A stretch of 64,000 nucleotides of DNA from Lysobacter antibioticus HS124 (GTDB lineage: Bacteria; Pseudomonadota; Gammaproteobacteria; Xanthomonadales; Xanthomonadaceae), in NCBI RefSeq assembly GCF_000336385.2, contig NZ_HG424513.1, forward strand, positions 56,731 to 120,730, given 5' to 3'. The number at the start of each line of letters is the position of its first letter. Positions within the stretch are counted from its first letter, which is position 1. A program made the position numbers and the translations under genes. A model generated the notes under the pieces. That model had not been told where the DNA came from. It worked only from the letters and a program-made list of their open reading frames with translations, and did not search any database. Positions 26,704 to 36,262 of the stretch are shown here, one piece after another.

Positions 26704-28029
26704 TCAGCCGCCGAGCGTTTCGGGCAGCAGGGCGTCGACGAAGGCTTCGGCGTCGAACACGCGCAGATCTTCCGGGCGCTCGCCGATGCCGGCGAAGCGG
26801 ATCGGAATGCCGAATTCGCGCGCCAGGGCGAACACCACGCCGCCCTTGGCGGTGCCGTCCAGCTTGGTCACCACCAGGCCGGTGACGCCGACCGCGGCGT
26901 GGAACTGGCGCAGCTGCGACAGCGCGTTCTGGCCGGTGGTGCCGTCGATCACCATCAGCACTTCGTGCGGCGCGGTCGGGTCGACCTTGCCGAGCACGCG
27001 GCGGATTTTGCCCAGCTCGGCCATCAGCCCTTGCTGGGTGTGCAGGCGTCCGGCGGTGTCGGCGATCAGCACCTGGGTGCCGCGCGCCTTGGCCGCCTGC
27101 AAGGCGTCGAAGGCGACCGAAGCGGCGTCGGCGTTCTGGCCCTGGGCCACCACCGGCACGCCGTTGCGTTCGCCCCAGGCTTGCAGTTGGGCGACCGCGG
27201 CGGCGCGGAAGGTGTCGCCGGCGGCCAGCATCAGCGACCGGTTTTCGTCGCGGAAGCGCTTGGCCAGCTTGCCGATGGTGGTGGTCTTGCCGACGCCGTT
27301 GACGCCGACGGTCAGCAGCACGAAGGGCTTGGCCTGGGAGTCGATCTGCAGCGGCTTGGCGACCGGCTGCAGCAGCGCGATGAGTTCTGTGCGCAGCGCC
27401 GCGAGCAGGGCGTTGGCGTCGGCGAACTCGCGCGACTTCATCCGCTTGCGCAGACCTTCGACCAACTGGGTGGTGGCGGTTACGCCGACGTCGGCGGTGA
27501 TCAGCGCGGTCTCGATCTCGTCGAGCAGGTCGTCGTCCAGGCGCGGATTGCGCGAGAACAGACCGCCGAAGCTGCGCGCGAACACGCTGCCGCGCAGGCG
27601 TTCGCGCCAGCCGGGCTTGCCGGGTGCGGCGGCGGGCTTGTCGACGTAGTCCAGCGCGGCGGGCGCGCTCGGCGCCGGTGCGGCCGGCAGCGGCACCTCG
27701 TCGTCGCGGAGCGGCGGCTCGACCTCCAGGGCCGCGGCGACGACTTCGGCCGGGATGGGCGGTTCGGCGGCGCGAGCCGCCGGTGCGGTGGGCGAACCGA
27801 TCGCCGGCGTTGCTAGCGGGGTCGCCTGGATGGCGGCTTGCTCGGCCGGGGCCGGGCCGGCCGGCGGCGCTTCGGCGGCCGGCGTTACCGCCGCCGGCGC
27901 GGGTTCGGCCGCGACCGGTTCGGTCGCGCGCGGCTGGGCGCCCGGGAACGCGGCGGCCAGTTCCTCGGTGCTGTAGCGGCGCTCGGACGCGGCGGTGTCG
28001 GGCTTCTTGCGGCGGAAAAAACTGACCAT
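26704..28029 (-). CDS. ftsY: Signal recognition particle receptor
   Basis: GTPase that docks SRP-ribosome complexes at the inner membrane. The 441-residue form has an acidic/Ala-rich A domain at residues 1-150 and an NG domain behind it. GTPase motifs seen: GVNGVGKTTTIGKLAKRF (G1), DTAGRLHTQQGLMAEL (G3) and VTKLDGTAKGG (G4), and the C-terminal FAGIGERPEDLRVFDAEAFV. The N-terminus MVSFFRRKKPD is the usual FtsY start and fixes ATG 28029. It is divergent from rsmD, a classic ftsY-rsmD arrangement. Confidence 0.96.
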   Translation of the reverse strand: MVSFFRRKKPDTAASERRYSTEELAAAFPGAQPRATEPVAAEPAPAAVTPAAEAPPAGPAPAEQAAIQATPLATPAIGSPTAPAARAAEPPIPAEVVAAALEVEPPLRDDEVPLPAAPAPSAPAALDYVDKPAAAPGKPGWRERLRGSVFARSFGGLFSRNPRLDDDLLDEIETALITADVGVTATTQLVEGLRKRMKSREFADANALLAALRTELIALLQPVAKPLQIDSQAKPFVLLTVGVNGVGKTTTIGKLAKRFRDENRSLMLAAGDTFRAAAVAQLQAWGERNGVPVVAQGQNADAASVAFDALQAAKARGTQVLIADTAGRLHTQQGLMAELGKIRRVLGKVDPTAPHEVLMVIDGTTGQNALSQLRQFHAAVGVTGLVVTKLDGTAKGGVVFALAREFGIPIRFAGIGERPEDLRVFDAEAFVDALLPETLGG

Positions 28030-28094
28030 GAGACGGAAAGTGGGGGCATGCGCGAGAATTGCCACATGCTAGCACCGGCCCGCAAACCCTCCCG

Positions 28095-29346
<1,252 letters not shown>

Positions 29347-29390
29347 CCTCCCAACACGTCACACCAAAGCCAATACCTAAGGGGCATACG

Positions 29391-29885
29391 ATGAAGACTT
29401 CCTCCCGCCTGCTGCTGATCGCCTGCCTGGCGCTGCCGTTCGTGGCCGCGTGCCAGAAAGAGGAGAAGAAGGAGGTCGCCGCCGAGGCCGCGCCGCTGCC
29501 GGCGCCGAAGACCAACGACGAGAACGCCTGGAACGCGTATCTGACCGACGTGGTCAAGCGCAACCTGGACGGCATCAGCGGCAGCACCTACGTCTACGTC
29601 CTGCCGGCGCCGGATTCGCCGACCTTCCAGCGCGACTACGACCTGATGCTGGAAAAGGCCCAGGTCGACATGTCGCGCGGCATCCTCGAGGGCAACCTGG
29701 TCGCGTTCGGCTCGCCGAGCTCGGCCAAGACCGCCGACCTGGCCGTGGCCTCGTTCGCCAAGGTCGACCCGGCGACGATGAAGGGCGTGAAGTTCATCTT
29801 CATCGGCGACGCCGTCGACAACGAGCGCGTCAAGGCCGCCGTGACCCCGGCCGGCGTCAACTACGTCTTCGCCGAAGTGAAGTAA
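29391..29885 (+). CDS. Small lipoprotein of unknown function
   Basis: A 164-residue lipoprotein with lipobox FVAAC (Cys 21) and a Lys/Glu-rich linker (QKEEKKEVAAEAA) after it. The globular part contains NAWNAYLTDVVKRNLDGISG, YVYVLPAPDSPTFQRDYDLM and later FIFIGDAVDNERVKAAV, with a periplasmic character. I do not recognise a named family. ATG 29391 is preceded by AAGGGG. It lies in a conserved gap between coaD and the ferredoxin and has its own terminator. Confidence 0.85.
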   Translation: MKTSSRLLLIACLALPFVAACQKEEKKEVAAEAAPLPAPKTNDENAWNAYLTDVVKRNLDGISGSTYVYVLPAPDSPTFQRDYDLMLEKAQVDMSRGILEGNLVAFGSPSSAKTADLAVASFAKVDPATMKGVKFIFIGDAVDNERVKAAVTPAGVNYVFAEVK

Positions 29886-29917
29886 GCCGCAGCGTCCGCG
29901 CGCTGCCGCAGCATCGG

Positions 29918-29947
29918 TTCGGGCCGCGTTCGCGGCCCGAATCGTTT
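29918..29947 (+). terminator. Intrinsic terminator after the lipoprotein gene
   Basis: TTCGGGCCGCG (29918-29928) and CGCGGCCCGAA (29931-29941) form an 11-bp stem, followed by TCGTTT. The T tract is short but the hairpin is strong and well placed 33 bases after the stop. Confidence 0.65.
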
Positions 29948-30099
29948 GCGCACCGCATCGCGGCCAATGCGCCGAGGCCGGCGCGGGCCGGCGCCGATCT
30001 ACAGCGTCCCGGCCGCCGGCTATGCCGGGCCCGCGCCGGGGCCTACACTGGGCTCCCGACCGGCACAGGCAATCGCGCCCTCCGCCGGACTTTCCCGCC

Positions 30100-30348
30100 A
30101 TGTCGCTCAAGATCAACGAACTCTGCGTCAACTGCGACGTCTGCGAGCCGGCCTGCCCGAACCAGGCCATCGCCCAGGGCGAGACCATCTATGTGATCGA
30201 TCCGGCGCGCTGCACCGAGTGCGTCGGCCACTACGACGAGCCGCAATGCGTGGTCGTCTGTCCGGTCGAGTGCATCGACAAGGACCCGGAACACCCCGAA
30301 TCCGAGCTGCAGTTGCTAGAGAAACTGCGGCGTCTACAACAGGAGTAA
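30100..30348 (+). CDS. YfhL-family 4Fe-4S dicluster ferredoxin
   Basis: An 82-residue ferredoxin. The first cluster motif is CVNCDVCEPACP; the second begins CTECVGHYDEPQC and continues to CPVEC, with the insertion after the second CxxC that is typical of YfhL-type ferredoxins. Electron carrier with two low-potential 4Fe-4S centres; its partner is not established. ATG 30100 gives the normal N-terminus MSLKINELC; an upstream in-frame ATG would add 26 non-conserved residues. The ggt gene starts only 5 bases after its stop. Confidence 0.93.
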   Translation: MSLKINELCVNCDVCEPACPNQAIAQGETIYVIDPARCTECVGHYDEPQCVVVCPVECIDKDPEHPESELQLLEKLRRLQQE

Positions 30349-30353
30349 ACCCG

Positions 30354-32120
30354 ATGCGCAAGGCGATGCGGCCGCGAGCCGGTTCGACGTTCCCCTGGTT
30401 GCTGGCCTCGCTGCTGCTGCTCGCCGCGCCCGCCTTCGCGCAGGACGCCGCGCCGGCGCCCGCATCGGCCGCCGCGCCGGCCGACAGCGCGCGCCGCTTC
30501 GCCCATCCGCCCGGCACCGCGATCGCCAGCGCGCATTCGCTGTCGACCCAGGCCGGGCTGGAGATCGTGCGCGCCGGCGGCAACGCCTTCGACGCGGCGA
30601 TCGCCGTGTCGGCGGCGTTGTCGGTGGTCGAACCGATCAGCTCCGGCATCGGCGGCGGCGGTTTCTTCCTGCTGCACGAAGCCAAGAGCGGCCGCGACAT
30701 CTTCGTCGACGCGCGCGAGACCGCGCCGGCCGCGGCGACGCCGGCCGCGTACCTGGACGCCAAAGGCGAGCTCAATCGCGACCGCGCCACCAACGGCCCG
30801 TGGTCGGCCGGCATTCCCGGCTTGCCGGCGGCGCTGGTCCACCTGGCGCAGAAGTACGGCAAGTTGCCGCTGAAGACTTCGCTGGCGCCGGCGATCCGCA
30901 TCGCCCGCGAAGGCTTCCCGGTGTATGCGCGGCTGGAGAAGGGCTATGCCGGCCGGCGCGAGGTGATGGAGCGCTACCGCGGCACCCGCGCAGTGTTCCT
31001 CGCCGACGGCACGCCGCCGAAGGAAGGCGAGGTCCTCAAGCAGCCGGACCTGGCGCATACGCTGGAACTGCTGGCGGCCAAGGGCTTCGACGGCTTCTAC
31101 CGCGGCGAAGTCGGCGCCAAGCTGCTCAAGGCGGTGAAGGAAGAGGGCGGCCAATGGCGCGCCGACGAGCTGTCCGGCTACAAGGTGGTCGAACGCGAAC
31201 CGCTGCGGCTGAAGTACCGCGGCTGGGACATCGTCACCGCACCGCCGCCGTCCTCCGGCGGAGTGGCGATGGCCGAAATCCTGCAGATGCTGCAGGGCTG
31301 GGATCTGGCCAAGCTCGATCCGGCCCATCGCACCCACCTCATCGTCGAGGCCATGCGCCGCGCGTATCGCGACCGCACCATCTACCTGGGCGATCCGGAT
31401 TTCGTGAAGGTGCCGCTGGCGCGGCTGACCAGCGCCGATTACGCCGCCGGCCTGCGCGCCACCATCCATCCCGAAAAGGCCACTCCCAGCGACCTGTTGT
31501 CGGGCCAGCCGGCGCCGCTGGAAGACGAGGAAACCACTCACTTCTCGATCATCGACGGCGAGGGCAACCGGGTCTCGGCGACCCAGACCGTGAACCTGCT
31601 GTACGGCTCGGGCATGGTCGCGCCGGGCACCGGCGTGCTGCTCAACAACGAGATGGACGATTTCGCCCTGCGCCCGGGTACGCCCAACGCCTTCGGCGTG
31701 ATGGGCTTCGCCGCCAACGCGCCGGAACCGGGCAAGCGCATGCTCAGCTCGATGACTCCGAGCTTCCTGGAGTCGGCGGAGAAGGTGATCGCGGTCGGCG
31801 CCCCGGGCGGCAGCCGGATCATCACCCAGGTGCTGCTGGCGGTGCTGGCCTACGACGCCGGGCTGGCGCCGCAGCAGGTCGCGGCGCAACCGCGCATCCA
31901 CCACCAGTGGTTCCCCGACGCGATCTCGGCCGAGGCCGGCGCGCTCGACGCCGCCACCGTGGCCAAGCTGCAGGCGATGGGGCACAAGGTCAACGCCGGC
32001 GAGTCCCACTGGGGCAATCTGCAGACGGTGATGTGGGACCGGCGCGACAACACCCTGTCCGGCGGCACCGATCCGCGCAATCCGGTCGGCCAGGCCGATG
32101 TGCTGCTGAGCGATCGCTGA
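30354..32120 (+). CDS. ggt: Gamma-glutamyltransferase (autoprocessed Ntn hydrolase)
   Basis: Periplasmic enzyme that cleaves or transfers the gamma-glutamyl group of glutathione. The 588-residue precursor has a signal peptide (LLASLLLLAAPAFAQ). The large subunit includes GGNAFDAAIAVSAALSVVEP and SSGIGGGGFFLLH. Self-cleavage should occur before Thr 394 in the EETTHFSIID motif, giving the small subunit with its nucleophilic Thr; GAPGGSRIITQVL lies further on. ATG 30354 has AGGAG at a good spacing; ATG 30366 is a possible alternative. It is close behind the ferredoxin (5 bases) and possibly cotranscribed. Confidence 0.95.
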   Translation: MRKAMRPRAGSTFPWLLASLLLLAAPAFAQDAAPAPASAAAPADSARRFAHPPGTAIASAHSLSTQAGLEIVRAGGNAFDAAIAVSAALSVVEPISSGIGGGGFFLLHEAKSGRDIFVDARETAPAAATPAAYLDAKGELNRDRATNGPWSAGIPGLPAALVHLAQKYGKLPLKTSLAPAIRIAREGFPVYARLEKGYAGRREVMERYRGTRAVFLADGTPPKEGEVLKQPDLAHTLELLAAKGFDGFYRGEVGAKLLKAVKEEGGQWRADELSGYKVVEREPLRLKYRGWDIVTAPPPSSGGVAMAEILQMLQGWDLAKLDPAHRTHLIVEAMRRAYRDRTIYLGDPDFVKVPLARLTSADYAAGLRATIHPEKATPSDLLSGQPAPLEDEETTHFSIIDGEGNRVSATQTVNLLYGSGMVAPGTGVLLNNEMDDFALRPGTPNAFGVMGFAANAPEPGKRMLSSMTPSFLESAEKVIAVGAPGGSRIITQVLLAVLAYDAGLAPQQVAAQPRIHHQWFPDAISAEAGALDAATVAKLQAMGHKVNAGESHWGNLQTVMWDRRDNTLSGGTDPRNPVGQADVLLSDR

Positions 32121-32212
32121 GCGGCTTGCCGCCGCCGCGATGGCGCGGCGGCCGGGCGGCGCGGTAGATTGCCGCGCAACGGCGACGGCCATCACATAGT
32201 CAGGAGCGCAAG

Positions 32213-32812
32213 GTGAGCGGGGACAGGGACGAGGACAAGCGTTGGTATACCCGGGTGCCGGCGATCTCGATCGCCCTGGTCGCATTCCTCGTCGCTCTCA
32301 CCACCTTGATCAACAACGTCCGCGAGATCGGCGGCTTCAAGGAAAAGCTGGCCGCTGCGCCGACGCCCGCGGCCCAGCCGGCGGTAACGGCGACGCCCGC
32401 GCCCGCCAAGCCGCAGGCGCCTTCGCGCTACACCGTGCTGCTGACCCTGCAACGGATCGAAGTCGTCAACGACGGCACCAACGGCAGCACCGCCTGGACC
32501 TTCGACGTCAGCGCCGGCGGCGAGGATCTATTCGAACTGCCGGCACGCGACTACAGCGACGCCGACGACGCCCGCATCGTCAGCCCGCGCACCAGCGATC
32601 CGTCGATGGGCCAGGTGGTGCTGGTGCCGGGCCAGGAAATGCCGGTCAAGATCAGCGGCCGCTCCGCCGGCCTGATCCTCAAGGCCCACGCCAGCGGCAG
32701 CGCGACCTTGCGCGCCGGCCAGAACCTGCCGCCGGTGCGCGTGCTGGCCGGCGACAACGGCCGCGACGGCGAGTTCATCTTCCATTTCGCGACGACTACG
32801 ACGCCGCAGTAA
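32213..32812 (+). CDS. Membrane-anchored protein of unknown function
   Basis: A 199-residue protein starting at GTG 32213, which has AGGAG seven bases upstream. A cytoplasmic N-terminus (SGDRDEDKRWYTRVP) precedes one membrane helix (AISIALVAFLVALTTLI), a Pro/Ala linker and a 130-residue periplasmic beta-rich domain with TAWTFDVSAGGEDLFELPARDY. Family not recognised. It is followed by a G-rich inverted repeat array rather than an ordinary terminator. Confidence 0.8.
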   Translation: MSGDRDEDKRWYTRVPAISIALVAFLVALTTLINNVREIGGFKEKLAAAPTPAAQPAVTATPAPAKPQAPSRYTVLLTLQRIEVVNDGTNGSTAWTFDVSAGGEDLFELPARDYSDADDARIVSPRTSDPSMGQVVLVPGQEMPVKISGRSAGLILKAHASGSATLRAGQNLPPVRVLAGDNGRDGEFIFHFATTTTPQ

Positions 32813-32816
32813 AGCC

Positions 32817-32906
32817 GGGATTGGGGATTGGGGATTGGGGATTGGGGATTGGCAAAGCTGCGGCATTCCGCTTTTGCGAATCCCCAATCCCCAATCCCCA
32901 ATCTCC
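32817..32906. repeat. GGGGATT array: long hairpin with G-quadruplex potential
   Basis: Left arm (32817-32852): GGGATTGGGGATTGGGGATT continuing, with five guanine runs of two to four separated by ATT. Right arm (32878-32906): the complementary AATCCCC repeats. The arms can pair as a hairpin of about 25 bp. The left arm fits the canonical four-tract quadruplex pattern with three-base loops. Related arrays sit at 17268 and 20301. Confidence 0.85.
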
Positions 32907-32989
32907 GCTGCACCGGCTCCATTCCCGATTCACGCATTGAAGCCTAGAATCTAGCTTTCTCAGCCGACGCCCGAACGGGCGGTGCAGCC

Positions 32990-33880
32990 ATGAAACTCTG
33001 GTCGATCCTGGGCAATTCGCAGAAGCTCGACGGCGGTGCGATGTTCGGCAACGCGCCGCGCGCGATGTGGGCGAAGTGGTCGCCGCCCGACGAGGCCAAC
33101 CGCATCGAACTGGCGTGCCGGGCGCTGCTGGCGACGCCGCTGGCCGGCAAGACGGTGTTGTTCGAGGCCGGCATCGGCGCCTTTTTCGAGCCCAAGCTGC
33201 GCGAGCGATACGGCGTGGTCGAAGAGCGCCACGTGCTGATCGATTCGTTGGCCGCGGCCGGTTTCGCGCCGGAAGACATCGACGTGGTGGTGCTGTCGCA
33301 TCTGCACTTCGACCACGCCGGCGGCCTGCTGGCGCCGTGGGCCGAAGGCCAGGCGCCGCGGCTGCTGTTCCCGAACGCGCATTACCTGGTCGGCCGCGAG
33401 CATTACCGGCGCGCGCTGCAACCGCATCCGCGCGACCGCGCCAGCTTCATTCCGGAATTGCCGGGCCTGCTGGAAGCCACCGGCCGATTGGAGTTGGTCG
33501 AGGGCGCGCATTCCAAGCTGCTCGGCGACCGCGTGCGTTTCCACTACAGCGACGGCCACACACCGGGGCTGATGCTGGCCGAGATCGTCGGCCCGGAACT
33601 CGTCGACGGCCAGCCGCACGGCGGCGTGGTGTTCTGCGCCGACCTGATCCCCGGCCGGCCCTGGGTGCACGTGCCGATCACGATGGGCTACGACCGCAAC
33701 GCCGAGCTGTTGATCGACGAGAAGAAGGCCTTTCTGAGCGACAAGCTGGCGCGCAACGTGCATCTGTTCTTCACCCACGATCCGGGGTGCGCCCTGGCCC
33801 AGGTGGTGCGCGACGACAAGGGCAAGTTCGGCACCGCGCACGAAGTCGCCGAATTGCAGGCGAGGGCGCTGGCGGCATGA
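32990..33880 (+). CDS. MBL-fold metallohydrolase
   Basis: A 296-residue metallo-beta-lactamase fold protein. The zinc motif reads HLHFDHAGG at about residue 104, preceded by IDVVVLS. Further ligands are likely in [16 protein letters not shown] and FTHDPGCA. This is the arrangement of the large hydrolase/lactonase group (AHL-lactonase or glyoxalase-II like); the substrate cannot be told. The C-terminus has [20 protein letters not shown]. The stop overlaps the next gene by four bases (ATGA), linking it to a TMEM43-like membrane protein. Confidence 0.88.
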   Translation: MKLWSILGNSQKLDGGAMFGNAPRAMWAKWSPPDEANRIELACRALLATPLAGKTVLFEAGIGAFFEPKLRERYGVVEERHVLIDSLAAAGFAPEDIDVVVLSHLHFDHAGGLLAPWAEGQAPRLLFPNAHYLVGREHYRRALQPHPRDRASFIPELPGLLEATGRLELVEGAHSKLLGDRVRFHYSDGHTPGLMLAEIVGPELVDGQPHGGVVFCADLIPGRPWVHVPITMGYDRNAELLIDEKKAFLSDKLARNVHLFFTHDPGCALAQVVRDDKGKFGTAHEVAELQARALAA

Positions 33881-34635
33881 CGCTGGCGCGCGCGCGCAGC
33901 CGAGGATGGGCCATCGCGCTGTTCGCGCTGGCCGGCCTCGCCTTCGCCGCGCAGGCCCGGGCGCAACCGGCCGAAGACGCCGAGCCCTTGGGCGAGCCGG
34001 TCGCCGGCAAGCGCGTGGTCGATCGCGATTTCGGCGTCGAGACGCGTCAGTTCGGCCTGGATCGCCGGGTCGAGATGTATCAGTGGCGATTCACCGGCAA
34101 GGGCTACGAACGAGTCTGGAACGCCGCGCCGATCGATTCGGCCGGATTCGCTCCGGGCCACGTCAATCCGGCGCGCATGCCGCTGGAAAACAAGCGTTGG
34201 TGGGCGCAGGACGCGACCCTGGACGGCAGGCCGATCCAGGTCGACGTGCTGCGCACGATCGGCGAGTGGCGGGTGTTCCGGCCCAATTTCAGCCGTTTGC
34301 CGGCCAATCTGGCGGCGACCTTCCAGCCCGAGGGCGACGGCCTGGGCAGTGCGGAGAATCCGCTGGACCCGCAGATCGGCGATTTGCGGGTGAGTTGGCG
34401 CGAACTGCGTCTGCCGGCGCTGGAAGGCAAGCTGGAGCTGCGCGACGGCCGCTGGCGGCTGTTGCCGGAAGCCGCCGCCGCCGCTTTGGCGGCCGCGCCG
34501 GCACGCACGGCGCCGGCGGCGAACGCGAACGCGGCGCCGGGCGGATGGTCGCCGGGCTGGTTCGCGGTCGCGGTCGGCTTCGCGCTATTGCTGTTGTATC
34601 GCCTGCGGCAACGGCGCCGGCGCAAAGCGCGGTAG
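33877..34635 (+). CDS. TMEM43 (DUF1625)-like membrane protein
   Basis: A 252-residue protein with an N-terminal signal/anchor ([19 protein letters not shown]), a periplasmic domain and a C-terminal membrane helix ([18 protein letters not shown]). The periplasmic part has [19 protein letters not shown] and [17 protein letters not shown], which match the conserved core of the TMEM43 family. The family's later sections appear shortened, so this is a small, partial member. It begins inside the stop of the MBL gene (ATGA). Function unknown. Confidence 0.7.
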   Translation: MTLARARSRGWAIALFALAGLAFAAQARAQPAEDAEPLGEPVAGKRVVDRDFGVETRQFGLDRRVEMYQWRFTGKGYERVWNAAPIDSAGFAPGHVNPARMPLENKRWWAQDATLDGRPIQVDVLRTIGEWRVFRPNFSRLPANLAATFQPEGDGLGSAENPLDPQIGDLRVSWRELRLPALEGKLELRDGRWRLLPEAAAAALAAAPARTAPAANANAAPGGWSPGWFAVAVGFALLLLYRLRQRRRRKAR

Positions 34636-34683
34636 GCCGGCGGCCATCGCGCGCCGCGAGCGCTTGCCCGCGGCGCGGCCGGT

Positions 34684-35319
34684 TCAGGCGTAGTGCTTGG
34701 TGCCGAATATCTTGTCGCCGGCGTCGCCCAGGCCGGGCAGGATGTAGCCGACTTCGTTGAGGCGCTCGTCGACCGAGGCGGTGTAGACCTCCACGTCCGG
34801 GTGGCGCGCTTCCAGCGCCTTCAAGCCTTCCGGCGCGGCGACCAGGAACAGGCCCTTGATGCGCTTGCAGCCGGCGGCCTTGAGCAGGTCGACGGTGGCG
34901 ATCAGGCTGCCGCCGGTGGCGAGCATCGGATCGAGGATCAGCGCGGTGCGTTCTTCCATGCGGCCGGTGAGCTTCTCGTAATAGCCGACCGGTTGCAGCG
35001 TCTCTTCGTCGCGCTGCAGGCCGACCACGCCGACCTTGGCCGCCGGGATCAGTTCCAGCACGCCCGGCAGCATGCCCAGGCCGGCGCGCAGGATCGGCAC
35101 CAGGGTGACCTTGGCGCCCTTGATTCGGCGCGTGGCGACGGGGCCGGCCCAGCCTTCGACGACCGCCTCTTCGGTTTCCAGATCGGCGGTGGCTTCGTAA
35201 GTGAGCAGGGTCGCGACTTCCGAGGCGAGCTCGCGGAACGACTTGGTGCTGTTGTCGGCGCGGCGCATCAGGCCGAGTTTGTGCTGGACCAGGGGATGGC
35301 GGACTTCGACGATTTTCAT
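34684..35319 (-). CDS. upp: Uracil phosphoribosyltransferase
   Basis: Salvage of uracil with PRPP to give UMP. The 211-residue protein starts [19 protein letters not shown], the Upp N-terminus, and carries the PRPP-binding loop [21 protein letters not shown] and the uracil-binding region [19 protein letters not shown] 35319 gives the conserved start; the longer upstream frame adds 30 unrelated residues. It stands alone, facing away from the next genes. Confidence 0.97.
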   Translation of the reverse strand: MKIVEVRHPLVQHKLGLMRRADNSTKSFRELASEVATLLTYEATADLETEEAVVEGWAGPVATRRIKGAKVTLVPILRAGLGMLPGVLELIPAAKVGVVGLQRDEETLQPVGYYEKLTGRMEERTALILDPMLATGGSLIATVDLLKAAGCKRIKGLFLVAAPEGLKALEARHPDVEVYTASVDERLNEVGYILPGLGDAGDKIFGTKHYA

Positions 35320-35554
35320 GGCGGCCTCAAACGGTGGCGGGCGGCGATTGTCGCCGCACAGGATTGATGGTTGCGGGGCGGGGCGCAAGCGCGGCGCGGG
35401 CCGCCGCAAGCGTGCGCGCTCGCTGCGATGGAAAAGAGCGGCGTCGCGAGGCGCCGCAGCGGCCTGGCGTTCGCTTTCGCTGGTGCGGGCGAAGAGCGGT
35501 TCCGCGCCGTTGCCGAAGCCGGCCTCCGGCGTCGGTTCGTGGGGCGCGGCGGGT

Positions 35555-35866
35555 TCAGTCCGCGATGGCGTAGAGGTTGTCGCCGTCGGCGAGGGCCTGG
35601 GCGACGAACAACGATAGCCGGCGGATGTCGGCGGGATCGGTGAACCGGGCCTGCAGCCGCGTCAGTTCCGCCTGCAGAACCGGCAGTTCGGCGGACGACC
35701 ATGCCGCGTCGGCCCCGTAGTCGCGCAGCCGGAGCAGCAGCGGATAGGCTTCGTGCGGCAACGCCCGGGCCATCAGCTGCCTGTGGAACAGCAGCTCGAT
35801 GGCGAACGATTTGCGCGAGGTGAGCGCCTCGCGCTCGTGCCGGGCCTGGACCAGATCGAGCGTCAT
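35555..35866 (-). CDS. Small protein of unknown function
   Basis: A 103-residue soluble, largely helical protein: [20 protein letters not shown] followed by [20 protein letters not shown] and a tail [17 protein letters not shown]. No membrane helix or known motif. It lies 49 bases downstream of another small gene on the same strand, with which it may form a pair. Codon use and amino-acid balance look like a true gene. Confidence 0.65.
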   Translation of the reverse strand: MTLDLVQARHEREALTSRKSFAIELLFHRQLMARALPHEAYPLLLRLRDYGADAAWSSAELPVLQAELTRLQARFTDPADIRRLSLFVAQALADGDNLYAIAD

Positions 35867-35915
35867 GGAGAGCGGGCCGGACCGCGGCGTCGCCGCAGCC
35901 GAAGCGCGTCCGGCC

Positions 35916-36164
35916 TCACGCCGTGCGGACGTAGCGGATCTCGATCCCGTCGCTGTCGCCGATCGCCGCGCGCAGCACGGTAATCAGCGAGCCGGCGTTG
36001 AGGTGGTCGATCTCGATCATGTCGACCACGGCATGATCGATCCAGTAGTCCTGGTCGCGCCGGTTTTCCTCTTCCAGCGCCGCGACCAGGATCTGCAGCT
36101 CTTCCTCGCTGATCTCGCCGATGTCGGCGCCGGTTTCCTTGTTGGACAAACGGATCATTTCCAT
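35916..36164 (-). CDS. Small acidic protein of unknown function
   Basis: An 82-residue acidic protein: MEMIRLSNKETGADIGEISE, then EELQILVAALEEENRRDQDY and LITVLRAAIGDSDGIEIRYV. A well-balanced sequence with predicted alpha-helix then beta structure. I recognise no family. It is upstream of the 103-residue gene on the same strand and downstream of the class-III aminotransferase; a hairpin separates it from the latter. Confidence 0.75.
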   Translation of the reverse strand: MEMIRLSNKETGADIGEISEEELQILVAALEEENRRDQDYWIDHAVVDMIEIDHLNAGSLITVLRAAIGDSDGIEIRYVRTA

Positions 36165-36202
36165 TCCTTAGCGGGCAGATGAGCAGATGGGCGCCGAAGG
36201 CC

Positions 36203-36236
36203 GGAAACCAGCGAAATACAGCCTTCGCTGGCTTCC
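36203..36236 (-). terminator. Hairpin downstream of the aminotransferase
   Basis: CCAGCGAA (36208-36215) and TTCGCTGG (36224-36231) with flanking GGAA/TTCC extensions form a stem just after the aminotransferase stop. There is no long T tract, so termination is likely but not certain. Confidence 0.5.
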
Positions 36237-36262
36237 GCCTTTTCTGCGCCGGTTCCCGGCCG

